Of a DNA stretch of 64,000 bases, positions 37,068-48,830 are shown piece after piece. The position numbers and the translations under genes are program-made. Origin of the DNA: Didymodactylos carnosus (taxonomy: Eukaryota > Rotifera > Eurotatoria > Philodinida > Philodinidae). Position 1 is the stretch's first letter. Every line of letters starts with the position of its first letter. The notes under the pieces were generated by a model. That model was not told where the DNA came from. It did no database searches and worked only from the letters and a program-made list of their open reading frames with translations. The stretch is taken from positions 1 through 64,000 of the forward strand of contig CAJNOQ010000068.1 of assembly GCA_905250885.1 (NCBI GenBank), given 5' to 3'.

Positions 37068-38597
37068 TATATAGTTGATTTTAGAGAATAAGGATCATCA
37101 TTGAATTTTTTTTCGTTTTTTTTTTCTCCTCTATGACATATCCCTATTTCGATCTATAATACGATCGACTTTACTGTGCTCATATCATATGAAAATTAAT
37201 ATTAATAGAATATAACTCAAAAGCTTTATAGTGTATGTTGTCTAATATCGATGACCATATGTGTTTGACCTTTGTGTTTTTTTTTTTGTTTTTTTTTTTT
37301 TGTTGAAGTGTATATATACATATATATAAATGTATTTTTTTCGCGATTCCATAATGTGATTTTGATTGATAATTTCTTATTTCTTGGTTCGCATATAAGT
37401 TCTATGTTTCATGTCAACGACATAATAAATCAACACAACAAACAGCAAATATGAGAAAAATCAGTAAAATCCCAAAATGTCATCTGTTACACATTAGAAA
37501 AAAGCATAGATTTTATTTTTTTATTTTATTTTAGATTTTAAAAGAAAAAGAGAATATGTATCTTGAAAATATAATTATTGTTATTTATCAAAAAAAAGAA
37601 TAAATAAAAGTGTTTATAATTTGATATTAAAAATTAAATAAGAAACTAAATTTACAATTATATTTGAACAAAACATTGGCAGCATCAAGAACAATAAAAG
37701 GTAAGCTATTTATGTATGAACAGATTGATAGTTAATAGAAGATATCTTATATACTAAAACAAATGTTAAAATATCGATAAGATTTAAACTCGATGAATTC
37801 TAAGTTCATAATGATATTTATTACTGATGATATACCGATGATAGCTACATAAAGAACTTAAGTAACTACACATAATAACTCCCTCTTAGTCATAGTGGAG
37901 CTAACAACTAAAAGTCAATAGACATCCTTTTTTTTTCTTTTGACTAGCGAAAGCATTTGAAAAAAATTTTTTTTCTCAATTTTTGTTTTTAGTTTTCTAT
38001 CTTGATTATCTAAATCTAGTTAAAGTAATTTTGAGTAGAAAAAATGTATATAAAAAATTTTGTCAAATTTTCATCAACTAGATGTCTAATTTTGATTGAA
38101 AATTTTTTGTAAACAATTTAGTCAAATAAAAATAAAAATATTTCTATACAAAATGAGAACGTCTCAACATTTTCTACGACATTTTTCCATTAAACTACTA
38201 TTGATTTCATGAAAAAATTATAAATTTAAATAAAAATTCGGTTAAAATTTTATCTAATGTTTTAATTGTCAGATATAATAAGAGAAAATAATCAAAATCT
38301 TATTGTTTTGTTTTATTCTCATTTCTTACATAGTCTAATAGCTTTAAAATGACATGTTTTTTATTCATTAAAAAAAATTATCATTGGCAACATGTTACAC
38401 GATGAGTTAAGTTAAAACGTAGATTTTTAGTGTAGAAACATCATAAATATGTGATACCGTATACAATCAACGTAACAACGGTCTAATAAATTTTAATCCT
38501 TTACTAAGATTTTTACTAAAATTTAGGATTATTTTATAGTTTCTAAATGATAAAATAATTCTATTCGACATTATTTTTATTATCTTTATATTTAAGA

Positions 38598-40695
38598 ATG
38601 GGACGAAAAAAAATTCAAATATCAAAAATAACTGATGAACGAAATCGTCAAGTAACATTTACCAAACGTAAATTTGGTCTAATGAAAAAGGCTTATGAAT
38701 TAAGTGTATTATGTGATTGTGAAATAGCATTAATTATTTTTAATAGTAGTAATAAATTATTTCAATATGCATCAACCGATATGGATAAAATATTGCTTAA
38801 ATATACCGAATATAATGAACCACATGAAAGTAGAACAAATAATGACATTGTACAAGTATGTAGACAATAGTAAAAAAAAAGAAATGACTAAAATGAATTG
38901 TTAATATTTTCTTCTTTTTTTTTCATCCTCTTCTTCTTCTTACATTTAGATTCTCAATAAAAAAGAATCAAAACATTTAGATAATAATGATAGTGACAAC
39001 GATATGGAAAGTGGAAATGAATGTGAAGAAAAATTAGATGATAGTACTAATCATAGCAATAGTAACAATAAACGTCCTAATGCTCAAGTAAATATTATAG
39101 AATTTAAAATCTTTATAAAAAAAAAATTTTTTTTATGAAATAAATTTTTTATTTTATTAGAATCATATGTCAAACCAAGGATCTTATTCTTCTTCGTCAA
39201 TGAATGGTATTCAAAATAATCATAATTCATATCTTTCTGGTATGAAAAAATTTTTGTTATTTGAATTTAAATGATTAGATTAAGTTGTTTTTTTTTAATT
39301 TTATATTTCAGTTGTTGGTAGTGCAGGTATTGATGTTAGTTCTAGTCCATCTCCTCAATCAACATATTCTCCGCAAAGTTCTCCGAGTGAATCTCGTACA
39401 AGTCCAAGTGTACATAAATCATCTATTAACACATCAAATGACAATCGAACAACCATTCCAAATTCTGTGAAAAATTCTAATCAATACACTGTATGTTAAT
39501 TTATTATATACAAATGAATTTTAATTAAGATAATCTAGTATCATTGTGTCTGTTCATACAAATGAATTTTTGAAAAAATTCTGTTTTCATTTATCTTAAT
39601 TCGTTTAAAAAAATTAAAAATTTTTGAAGACAGAGAACTCACTTCATTTTAGTTTATTCAATATTTAGTATTTTTTGATTCTTCATTTTTCTTTGAAGAT
39701 ATGTTTAACATTCTATTTGTGAAATTTACGAGATTATCTTGACTAATTAAATTTTCATCATTCATTATTTTATAGGATTTATTTTTATTTATTTTAGACG
39801 ATGAATATGCCACACGGTGATTCTAGACTTAATCGTCTACCTGGTAATTATATAATATTCTATCAATTTTTTATCAGATCATATAAATAATTTTAATTAT
39901 TTTTACTTTTTTTAGGTGATTTTTCATTGACCGGTGCTGATTTGAATTCATTATCAAACTCAAATAATTTTCTTCCATGGCATGCATCATCTCATTCATC
40001 ATCATTATCAGCCGCATTACAAATGAATCCATTGGGGTAATTAAAAAAATGACATTCAATATATTTTCAAGTTTTTATATTTTACTCAAAAAAAAACAAA
40101 AAAACAAAAAAATAAAAGAATAATTTTTTCTTTGAAAAATATACCACCATTACCGAGATTTTTTGACGGATGAACGTTGATGTTTTGAATATTTCAGTGT
40201 AATATTGGTTCCATTAAGATAAAAGCTACTCTATAGAATAGACAGAATTGTTATAAAAACTATCATAGAAAATATTTTTCAAAAAAAAAAATGATTTTAT
40301 ATATTAATTTTTATTTTTATTTTTAATTTAGACTAATGAATTATGACATGCATCCTCCCTCAAGTCTGTTATGCGGTCCATCTTTAACAGTTAACAGTGG
40401 TACAAATTCAAATCGTACTAATCTCTATAGTCTGTCTCAACGGGGACAGCATCGTATGAAAAATGAACCATATTCTCCTCCTATTCCACGAAATCTTAAT
40501 CATACAAATAACAATAACAATAACAATAACAATACGAATAACACATCTTCGAATGACAACAATTCATTAAATCTTAATAGTTCAGATTATTCTCTTGAAC
40601 CAAATATGAAACATCCAAGATTGCAACAGCAACAACAACAACAACAACAACAGCAGCAACAACAACAAACATGTCCTTGGCCAAATACAACATGA
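38598..40695 (+). CDS. MEF2: MEF2 transcription factor (MADS box)
   Basis: DNA-binding activator of muscle, neural and other differentiation genes; binds CTA(A/T)4TAG sites as a dimer in the nucleus. Seven coding exons, 38598-38855, 38950-39087, 39161-39239, 39312-39490, 39798-39843, 39916-40036 and 40332-40695, give 394 residues. Residues 1-57 are the MADS box (starts [20 protein letters not shown]) and 58-86 the MEF2 domain ([20 protein letters not shown]), both almost identical to vertebrate MEF2. Exon 2 opens [11 protein letters not shown], like the LNKKE version of the alternative vertebrate exon. The rest is Ser/Asn-rich. [10 protein letters not shown] at about 315-324 matches the family's IKSEPVSPP, a phosphorylation-dependent SUMO motif (K317, S322). 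An Asn tract and a run of 15 Gln precede the end. The first coding exon follows an acceptor-like AAG, implying an upstream untranslated exon. Confidence 0.96.
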
Positions 40696-41090
40696 AATTT
40701 AAGTATATTATGATTGGTCGCGGTCAGATTTGTTTATATTTGCATTTCCCTTCCCAAACACGTTGTCCATGTCATCAAAAGTATATTTAACAAGTACGTC
40801 CGCTATTAAACTCCTCCTCGTCTCGACGAATTTATTTATTGCTCAATATATTGTTGTTGTTGTTGTTGCTGTTGTTACTATTATTATTATTATTGTTGTT
40901 GTTTATTTTTTGGACAAAACTTGATACATATATATTCTCATTTTCATCTCTAATCTACACTCGAATTGTATCAAATAACAACTGCGTTAGACGCATTTTA
41001 AGTGTAACTACTCGCATATTTCTTTATTTTGTTCTCAGGTTTAAAGTGTGCGTCTATCTATGAAGTTGAATAAAGTGATTTAATTCTTAC
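40696..41090 (+). other. MEF2 3' UTR with GUU/AUU tract
   Basis: Runs from the stop to just past the poly(A) signal at 41069. At 40850-40904 it has TTGTTGTTGTTG...GCTGTTGTTAC(TAT)n...TTGTTGTTG, the reverse complement of the CAA/CAG tract that codes for polyGln at 40624-40669, so the mRNA could pair with itself over about 30-45 bases. Confidence 0.6.
41069..41074 (+). terminator. Poly(A) signal of MEF2
   Basis: AATAAA about 375 nt after the stop, the first on this strand. Confidence 0.6.
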
Positions 41091-43867
41091 TCTCCATCTG
41101 TTAGGTCAGCTGCACATTGCTGGCTGATTTTCTTTTTAATAAATGATTAATGTTTCGTAGAGTATTAGTTGTTTTCCTCTCTTTCTCTTTTCATTTCATT
41201 CTTACAGTGAGATACCGTGGTAAAGAAGAAAAATGCATGTTCTCTTTGTTTTAATCAATCAAACTTCTCCGTTGTTTATATGGTTTTATTTTTATTTTCT
41301 TTGTCATTATTATTTTTATTTTTATTATTTTGTTTTTTGAGTTATTTAGAAAAAGACTATCCTTCTCATTTTGGTGTTTTTACATAATGTGCGTAAATAT
41401 CTATATATCTATATTTTTTATTTTATTCGTTTTTGTGTTTTTGATACTCCCTCACTGCGTATATTTTCGTTGTGACGAGTATGACAGATTTTGGCCTCGT
41501 TTCAACTTTTTTGTCTTATATTTATTGTAGATAGGACACATTCTCTCTCGATGTATATTATTATTCTAACTATGACATTAATACAGAAAAAAAGAAATGC
41601 TTTTACTTAAACCCACTACAAATCTTTCTTTCTTAACTTTTTACCCTCCGTGAGCTTTTGTTTAGAGCTTTCTGGAAGCTAATCATTGAAATGAAAGTTA
41701 GGGGCACTCAGTATAAATATACCACATTTAAAATTCAATTTTTTAAATTCATTCAAAAATTTGAATTTTCAGCTTTTAAAATTTATTATAAACCATATAC
41801 AAGATCTTTTTTTGTAAAATTTTTTCTACAAGTTGAAGCTATAGTTCTACTAAATCGTATCCATCCGATTCGATTTGTGTCAGAAGCATAATACGGTGAG
41901 TTGATAAACAAAAGCAAACACGTCTGGAAAAACAGTGTAAAACTCCAGCAAAAATGATGGTTTCGTTTTGGGTCATCGGCAGTCCACTGTTGTGAGTAGA
42001 GGGTTGTTCCAGTGATATCATATAAAACAGAACATCTTAATACATCTTTCTTCATCAATACATTATACAAAATAAAAGTCTGCTTTGGTGAAAAAATTGA
42101 ACAAGCGAAAATGTTTTTTTAGAAAAATTACTAATTTAAAATGTTAAGTATCTCAGAGAGCAACGTACAAAATAAATTTTTTTTTATCAATCAACAGCTT
42201 ATGAAGTTCTCTACAAACGACAAGCAATTAGTTTTCTGATCGTATGTTTCATTACTTTTTTATACTGATTTTACCAGTGTGCACGCCTAGGAAACCTTTT
42301 TCCCGACACTTTATAATCAAAACAACTAAAAAATGCGTTGTCGGCGCTACACCCAGCTGAATCCTTATGTTGACTGTGGAATAACCCATTTATACTTGTG
42401 ATATTTACATTTATACTTGTGGTATTATGCATGGGTTGATAGATCTTGACGAGCTAAATTCGATGATACTACTCCTAAAACTTTATCACGTAGATTTTCC
42501 ATTGGAAGTGCCGAAAACGAAGAATTTTAGCTGAAGGTAACTCTTGGGAATCGTTACTCATATTTATTAAACTAATACTTTTGGGCTTTATAGTTGAATA
42601 GAGCACATTCAGGTGAATCGAATGGTGTGTCATAAGTTGAATTTCGGTTCTACTATCATTGACAACAAACATGTCGAAATCTCACCGGACATTTTCGTGT
42701 ATTTTTCAAATTTCTCTTCGATGATGCAATATTTTCAGTTTCATTTTTTACCAAGTATCAAACTTCATGAGATCTAAAAATGATTAAAAGTTGATCTTGA
42801 TTGTAATATTATTTATCGAGATATCGAAAAAACAAAACCGAAAATCTCACCGAACATTTTGTAGGTGAAGTCTCGATTTCCAACAATATAACAAAATTTT
42901 GAGTACAAAGAAAGTACTTTTCAAATTATATTTTCTTATCATATTGTTACACACTCGAAGCTGTATCGATTCTACTCATTAACAACCAAGAGTTATATCT
43001 CGTAAACTGTAGGAGACAAAAGGTTGGCTTCGAGCACAGTAGTAGACCTAGTGTAGATAAACAAAACAACAAAAAAGATTTTAAAATTGCTTCACAGCAA
43101 AAAAAGAAAGAAATGGACTCAAAGTAGACCGAGCTTACAAATTGGATCCTGATAGGGACTATTTTCCATACGACTTCTTCAAGGAGAAAGACAGTGCAGT
43201 TTTTGCCTTCTGCCTTCAAAGTCTACAAAACGAAACCTATGGAAATGAGACGTCAGCGGTTTGTGGGTTATGCATAGCTGTGTGGAACTACGCGGTGGTT
43301 TCCTTCAGTCATCGATACAATTTTTCAGTTCTGAAATACAATTTATAGCATGATGCATCCAAAAATGAGTGAAAATTGAAAATAATTTCACATAAGTTTT
43401 ATTCTTCCAGGAGACAAGCGGAAAACTTTCCTGTCAGGTTACATAAAAGTATATGAAACGTACTTCGACTATAACGATCATTCCCTATGCAAAATGTGGT
43501 TGTTGAGTCAATGTTGTCTGTGTTTGTGATTTAGCCGATTTAAGAAATGATTTAGGAAGAAAAAGAAAAGTTCAATTATTTTGTTGAAATCACTGATTAT
43601 AGTTGAGCATACATTGAGATCAGTATATGCAGCACGAGCGCAGCATCTCAACGATCATCCGTCTATAGAATACAAATAATACTAGGCTTTTATTAGTATT
43701 TTATCAAAACATGTTTAACTATTTCATCGTTGTTCTCTTCATCAGACTCGAAACTACCACACTAGCATTCGAATAAGCCATACTCGCAGGACTCCAGTTC
43801 AGATAATGCTTCTTTCATCATGTGGTAGCAATATCAATTCTATTAGAGCATTGTGTAACTAAAATAC
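41091..43867. other. Gene-free region downstream of MEF2
   Basis: T-rich to about 41650 and then mixed. No exon or transposon ends recognised. Short open frames (for example 43142-43348) lack any family pattern. A 17-bp motif ATTTATACTTGTGRTAT occurs twice in close succession at about 42390-42430. Confidence 0.35.
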
Positions 43868-44298
43868 GCCACCATGCGTGTCATGTTGCACTGCCACTGG
43901 TGCCGATATATATTTCCTCTGAAGAAGTGCTACATTGACTTTTTTCAGTGCCTCGCTGGAATTTATTTAATCAGTAATTAGTTTTTTCTTATTGTTACTT
44001 TTGATAAAATTTTGTATTAATTAGAGTGCGGCACTGACTGATACCACTACCGCATTGCCATGTCAAAACCATATGGCATTGTATCGGCACTTCTCATATG
44101 AGAAGAAAGATGAAATTAGAAAGATATTCGAAATGTATACGAAAAATATACTGTGATGTTTATTTAGACAGAAATTGACAAAACACAATGGTGATTGAAA
44201 ATCAAACTTTGGCACTGAGACGCATCGATGCGAAGCGAAATTTTTGGATGGCACTGGTGCGTACCCGTGCTGGTAAAATATTTTTGTAGGGCAAAAGA
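43868..44298 (-). mobile_element. Dispersed non-autonomous element, copy 2
   Basis: Reverse complement aligns with 14375-14855: begins CCCTACAAAAATATTTTACC, then TTTTCAATCACCATTGTGTT, ACAGTATA, TTTCGAAT, AATTAATACAAAATT and ATATATATCGGCAC. The GGCACT/AGTGCC motif density is shared. Ends approximate; no duplication of the target recognised. The two copies have diverged considerably, so both are old. Confidence 0.7.
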
Positions 44299-44423
44299 AA
44301 AACATTCGACAGCGTTTCTCATTTTTAGAACTACTCGAACAAAAGGCTAAATACACTCTATTCCAGTCAGGAAAGAGTTTATAAAACTTGCTAGTGTGAC
44401 AAATTGGCATGGCATGATGTGAG

Positions 44424-44480
44424 GTTGTTTTCCGCTAGCGATCAATTGACGGCTATTTTTGACGACTAGCGGGAAACAAC
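44424..44480. repeat. Short hairpin
   Basis: GTTGTTTTCCGCTAGCG pairs imperfectly with CGACTAGCGGGAAACAAC across a short centre. Possibly one end of a larger inverted-repeat element that includes 44873-44972. Confidence 0.45.
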
Positions 44481-44872
44481 TGTGATATGATATGATACAG
44501 ATAAGATTCTTTCGATGTTAGTGCAGGTATTTGATTGGTTGAAAGTATCCATTGACGCTAATACAGTGTTTTCTCTCCACTTAGCCTCAGAATATTGTAG
44601 CACCATGTGTTTTAAGCAAAACTCTGCCTCCATTGAACTCTCATAAAATTCTATCTTTATCCATCCATTTGGGTCAACCAGGCTAACCCTCTTATTCGGG
44701 GAACCTAGGCATAAACGCTGGGAGCAAATCGCCATACTCAACGCCAAACACCAGGAGAATGACGTTGATTGTAGAAATTTGCTCGCACCGTTTGCTCCTA
44801 GCTTCCCCTAGCGGCTCTCTTGTCTAGTATACTCTATTTGGTCAAGGTCAACTACCTTGAAACCGTAGTTAA

Positions 44873-44972
44873 GATACGCCAGGCGTATACAAGTTAGGCG
44901 CAAAACGCTAGTGTCAACGTGAAATCACGTTGTCCTTAACGCTGTACGCCCAATGCTTTCGCCTAGCGTATC
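44873..44972. mobile_element. 100-bp imperfect palindrome, MITE-like
   Basis: The outer ends GATACGCCAGGCG and CGCCTAGCGTATC are inverted repeats; the centre CAACGTGA-AA-TCACGTTG (44915-44932) is perfect. It is richer in GC and CpG (GGCG, CGCC, ACGC) than its surroundings. No ORF. Confidence 0.6.
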
Positions 44973-45222
44973 CAAACCTGAAATCGTCACCAGTGAAAAT
45001 ATCGCCATTGAGGTATATTTTCTACCTTTGCCTTTCTTTTACGGGTACCGACTGCAATAAAAGGACGACTTAAGTGAAAGACGTACTATTCCAAGCACTA
45101 CGTTCTGTATTAAACTCTAACTATGCTCACTTTAATTAAAATAATTCGATTGGATGTCTGCATTATACCGAGTTAAACAGACGCAGAAATCAAAAAAATT
45201 TCAGAAAAAAATGCGTTGTAAG

Positions 45223-45577
45223 AAGTTACCTGCCAATAACAGCTGCCAATAGCAGGTAACTTCAACAGTTGCTGCCAGCAGAAAAAATGTACAGAGGTCA
45301 AATATGGCCGACCAAATAATGAAAATTTCTCAATGTTGGGTGCTTGTTTCTAGTAATAAACCACCTCGTAACTCAAGCGTCAACTAAGTCTTTTAGTAAA
45401 AATAGATTTTAGGAGGAAATAAGAAGAAAAAACTTGAAAAAGAATTAGGCCAGGCATATATAGGCGGCATCTCGTCGAAGAAACTGATTGATCAATTTAC
45501 TCAATACGAATCACTTTTTTTTGCTTTCCTTTGAAAATCAGCAGTCATTTTTGGCAGGTATTATTGGCAGGTAACTT
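45223..45577. mobile_element. MITE with AAGTTACCTGCCAATAA ends
   Basis: The 17-bp ends are identical inverted repeats, AAGTTACCTGCCAATAA at the left and TTATTGGCAGGTAACTT at the right, with weaker pairing inward. A second, internal copy of the motif in inverted orientation (TAGCAGGTAACTTC at about 45252) makes the left end itself a hairpin. 355 bp, no ORF. Confidence 0.75.
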
Positions 45578-46988
45578 GTTTCAACGAAAAAAATGAAAAC
45601 ATTTTTGAAAACATTTTTGATTTCACTTGTCTGATATTCCAGAAACGAGTAGTTATTCATAATTTCAGTACGCATAGATCGTGAGAAAGTTCATCTAAAT
45701 CTGTGATGATAGATTACATTTTTTCGTCCAAGAATAATTCACAGTGAAAATTCATCTTAACCTTTCAATATATCTTACCCTGACCGACCTATTCTATGAG
45801 GTAACGGATTGACATCCTGATTATGCTTCGGATTATCTTCAATTTAGGCTTCTAGAAATTTCAGTTTCCAATATTTAGATAAGCTGTTTTTTCTCGAACT
45901 TTGAAAACAATTTGAGCACAATTTTTAGCAGATATTTCTGTCACTCTATGCCTTTTCTAATCACTTGTCAACCGTACAGAGTAAGTGTTTTAGAAGTTTC
46001 TACTTAGAGCATCTTGCCCTTCATCTCTTACTTGTTTCTTTAAGTTTCACATTAATATGAAATATTTTTTCGATACGAAACATTTATTAGCTGCTTCTCG
46101 ACGAAAAACGCATTTAATCGTACAATATTTCATACAGTTACAAAACACAATCAGTAGCGCGGTTTTTGTAAAATTTTTTCTAAAAATATTCAAACTTTGG
46201 ACGCGATTTTGTCGACAATCCCACAGTACGATAATTTATTAAGAAAAAACCTGGATACAAATGTCCGTGAGGAACTTCCTCTTTTTTTCTTTACTTTAAC
46301 TATTCTATCCTTTAACTTTGAATCATATGAAATATAGGCTGAAGATATTCGGGCAACCAACTCTACTAGAAAATGTGTGAGATTTTGTGAAAGATAATGA
46401 AATATTTTCTTTCTGTTTTTAGACATATCTTCGTCGACTATTACAAATTAGTTGCGCACTGTATGAATGTGCTGATAGCAATAACAAAAAAAATGAAACA
46501 TTTATTCATGAAAGAAATTTAGGTTAGTATGTATCGCGCTTAAACACTAAACATTTTCCTCTTACCACGCCTTTTAATCATGATATTTTCATGATTTTTT
46601 ATTATAATTTGAATACAGATTTATTACGTATATAAAGATTTTAAACTAAATTTGTTAAAACGACAAGTGAAAGTTCACTTATTTATAAGTTGATCTCTAT
46701 CGCCTTATGATACAGTTTATAATAATGTTTTCGAGATAGCAACTTGGATATGTATACCGTTTGCATTTCCGTCACGTTACCTAAAAATAATTCAATAGCA
46801 CAAGTTTTTTGCAGAAAGTTAAATATCCATTCAATTATATACCTACTCAAATTATTAAACATTAGGATAGAAATTACATCAATCAACATTGTCTCAGAAT
46901 TTGCTCAAATGAATAATTTTTACAATTTTATACGTTGGACTTATCTATGCATTAATTGCTCAGCTTTAAGTTTAAAAGTTCTTTCCAA
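45578..46988. other. Gene-free
   Basis: AT-rich sequence with no recognisable exon, repeat end or RNA gene. Confidence 0.35.
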
Positions 46989-47277
46989 CAGGCAACTTGC
47001 AACACTGTACACCTCAGCCACCAACAGACGTAAGAGAAAACTTTCTAGTAGCTTTGATCAGTTCGATGAGCTGCGTCGAATGGCAGTATGTGTTTGACAA
47101 AAACTTTTCGATCTTTTAAGGGTTACCTGCAAGTCGAAAAAAGTCGAATATTTTTTGTCAAGCAGATACTGCCGTTTGACGCAGCTCATCGAACTGATCA
47201 AAGCTACCAGAAAGTTTTCTCTTACGTCTATTGGTGGCTGAGCTACAGCTACAAACTTCCTTATTGCAAGTTGCCTA
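46989..47277. mobile_element. Foldback element with about 110-bp inverted arms
   Basis: Left arm from AGGCAACTTGCAA (46990) through ACGTAAGAGAAAACTTTCT and GATCAGTTCGATGAGCTGCG. The right arm repeats these in inverse order (CGCAGCTCATCGAACTGATC, AGAAAGTTTTCTCTTACGT) and ends TTGCAAGTTGCCT (47276). The arms are about 85-90% alike and separated by about 60 bp. No coding capacity. Confidence 0.85.
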
Positions 47278-48561
47278 TTGCTTTTGTTTTGTATCAATAT
47301 TCGTTGATAAATAAAGGTTCTGTCGGTGTTTTACGTATCTGCAGTATTGAAAATAAATTGCACAATTTCTTTCACTTTTGACTTTTTCCTTGTGTAAAAT
47401 GTGACAAAGAGCATCGAGACATCTCATCAATTTTTGCTCTGTACGTCCGAGGTGGTTTGAAAGTTTTTAATCGTATCTAAATACTTAGTTTTTGGATTTG
47501 GATTTTCCAGAGCCTCAATTTCTGGTAATTTTTTGTTCCAATAGCAAAAAAAATCGCTTAACGCAAACAAGTTTTGATGCGTGTAGGCTTAAACTAAACG
47601 TTTAGTAGTTTCAAAATATGTTGCATCCAACGGTGAGACTTTGGTAATAAGATTCTGCAAAACCCATTTTTTCATACATGATGGCTTTCACGATACAGAA
47701 ATTCAATTCTTAGCGTTGACACTTCAAAAAACTAAGGTTCTTGAAATCAAAGACCAGGTTCTCAAAAAATTTTAATTTAGATTTACGATTTACAGTATTT
47801 GAGAGGGAGAAGGAGAACATGGCGGATGGCAAGTAAAGTTAAATATTTAATGTAGTTATATAAGAGATGAAACTTTTTGAATAAAACGAGATGTAAAAAT
47901 AAATGAGAAAAGAAATGATAAGTCTATACGTCAGTGTGAGCTGTGGGTATGAAAATAAAAGAACGGAGAAAGGCGAATACAAAATCCGAAATAAAAACAG
48001 TAATTCCTACTTCCTAATGCTCAACTTCTATTCTTCACTTTGTAGGAAATCAAAAATTTTTTTATTATTACATGTCTTGCAGAAAGACATGCGACAAAGC
48101 TTACAAGATTCGTCTCTCTACGAGGAATCAAATGATGCATAAATAGTTCAAATCATCTTTTTCCTTTATATGCATCAGTCTTTGTCTTGTCTCGCATTTT
48201 TTCTTCAATATGCTCACACATCTTCGTGGTAAAATACAATTTTCTTGTAAACGAAATTATGAACTTGAAATTTTTATCAAATGTTTATCTTCAAGATTAT
48301 AAAAATCATAAAAAGATGAGAAACGACTATGGTTATTTACCGAGAATCTGAAGCACCAGATAGCTTTTTCTGGGTGGATAGTCAACATAGATTACAAACA
48401 TCTACCTATTCTTGGTGTTAGATAGTTCCAAATTTCAGCTACAAGCTTATGACTAGTAGAAATGCATAGATTTAATTGGTAAAAATCATGTAGTAAACTG
48501 GTTTTTCAAAGAGTGATTCATAGAACTCAAAAATTGCAATCGGTAAAGACATGATTTGTTC
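47278..48561. other. Gene-free
   Basis: No exon or element boundaries recognised. A 79-codon open frame at 47903-48142 shows no family resemblance. Confidence 0.35.
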
Positions 48562-48830
48562 ATAGTAGATAGCTTAACGATTTGGTCAACTAACTCTGAT
48601 ACTACAGTGAAAATTTCATTACGTCTTTATTGCAGATTAAAGAGAAAAGTGTGCTGAAGATTTGAGAAAACTAGATGTTTGTATTTTTATCATATTTTCT
48701 AAACAAAAGATCGTGTAGAGTGCGAATACATCTTAAAATCTTCAGCACATTTCCCTCTTTAATCTGCAACAAAAGTGTAACGAAATTTCACTATGGTAGT
48801 AGACTTAGCTAGCCAAGTTGTTAACTGTAA
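48562..48830. mobile_element. Foldback element with about 95-bp inverted arms
   Basis: The left arm includes CAGTGAAAATTTCATTACG, TTGCAGATTAAAGAG and GTGTGCTGAAGATT; the right arm gives the inverse, AATCTTCAGCACA, CTCTTTAATCTGCAA and CGAAATTTCACT. Outer ends (TAGCTTAACGATTTGGTC against TAGCCAAGTTGTTAA) still pair loosely. The loop is about 75 bp. No ORF. Confidence 0.8.

Larger units (their letters stand above)
29779..38597 (+). other. Gene-free, very AT-rich upstream region of MEF2
   Basis: Nearly 9 kb dominated by T- and A-runs, with no convincing exon. The MEF2 start codon sits 1 nt after an acceptor-like TATTTAAG (38589-38596), so untranslated first exon(s) and the promoter of MEF2 must lie somewhere here, but I cannot place them. 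A GA-rich tract is at 33892-33914 and a minisatellite at 37023-37067. Confidence 0.4.
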
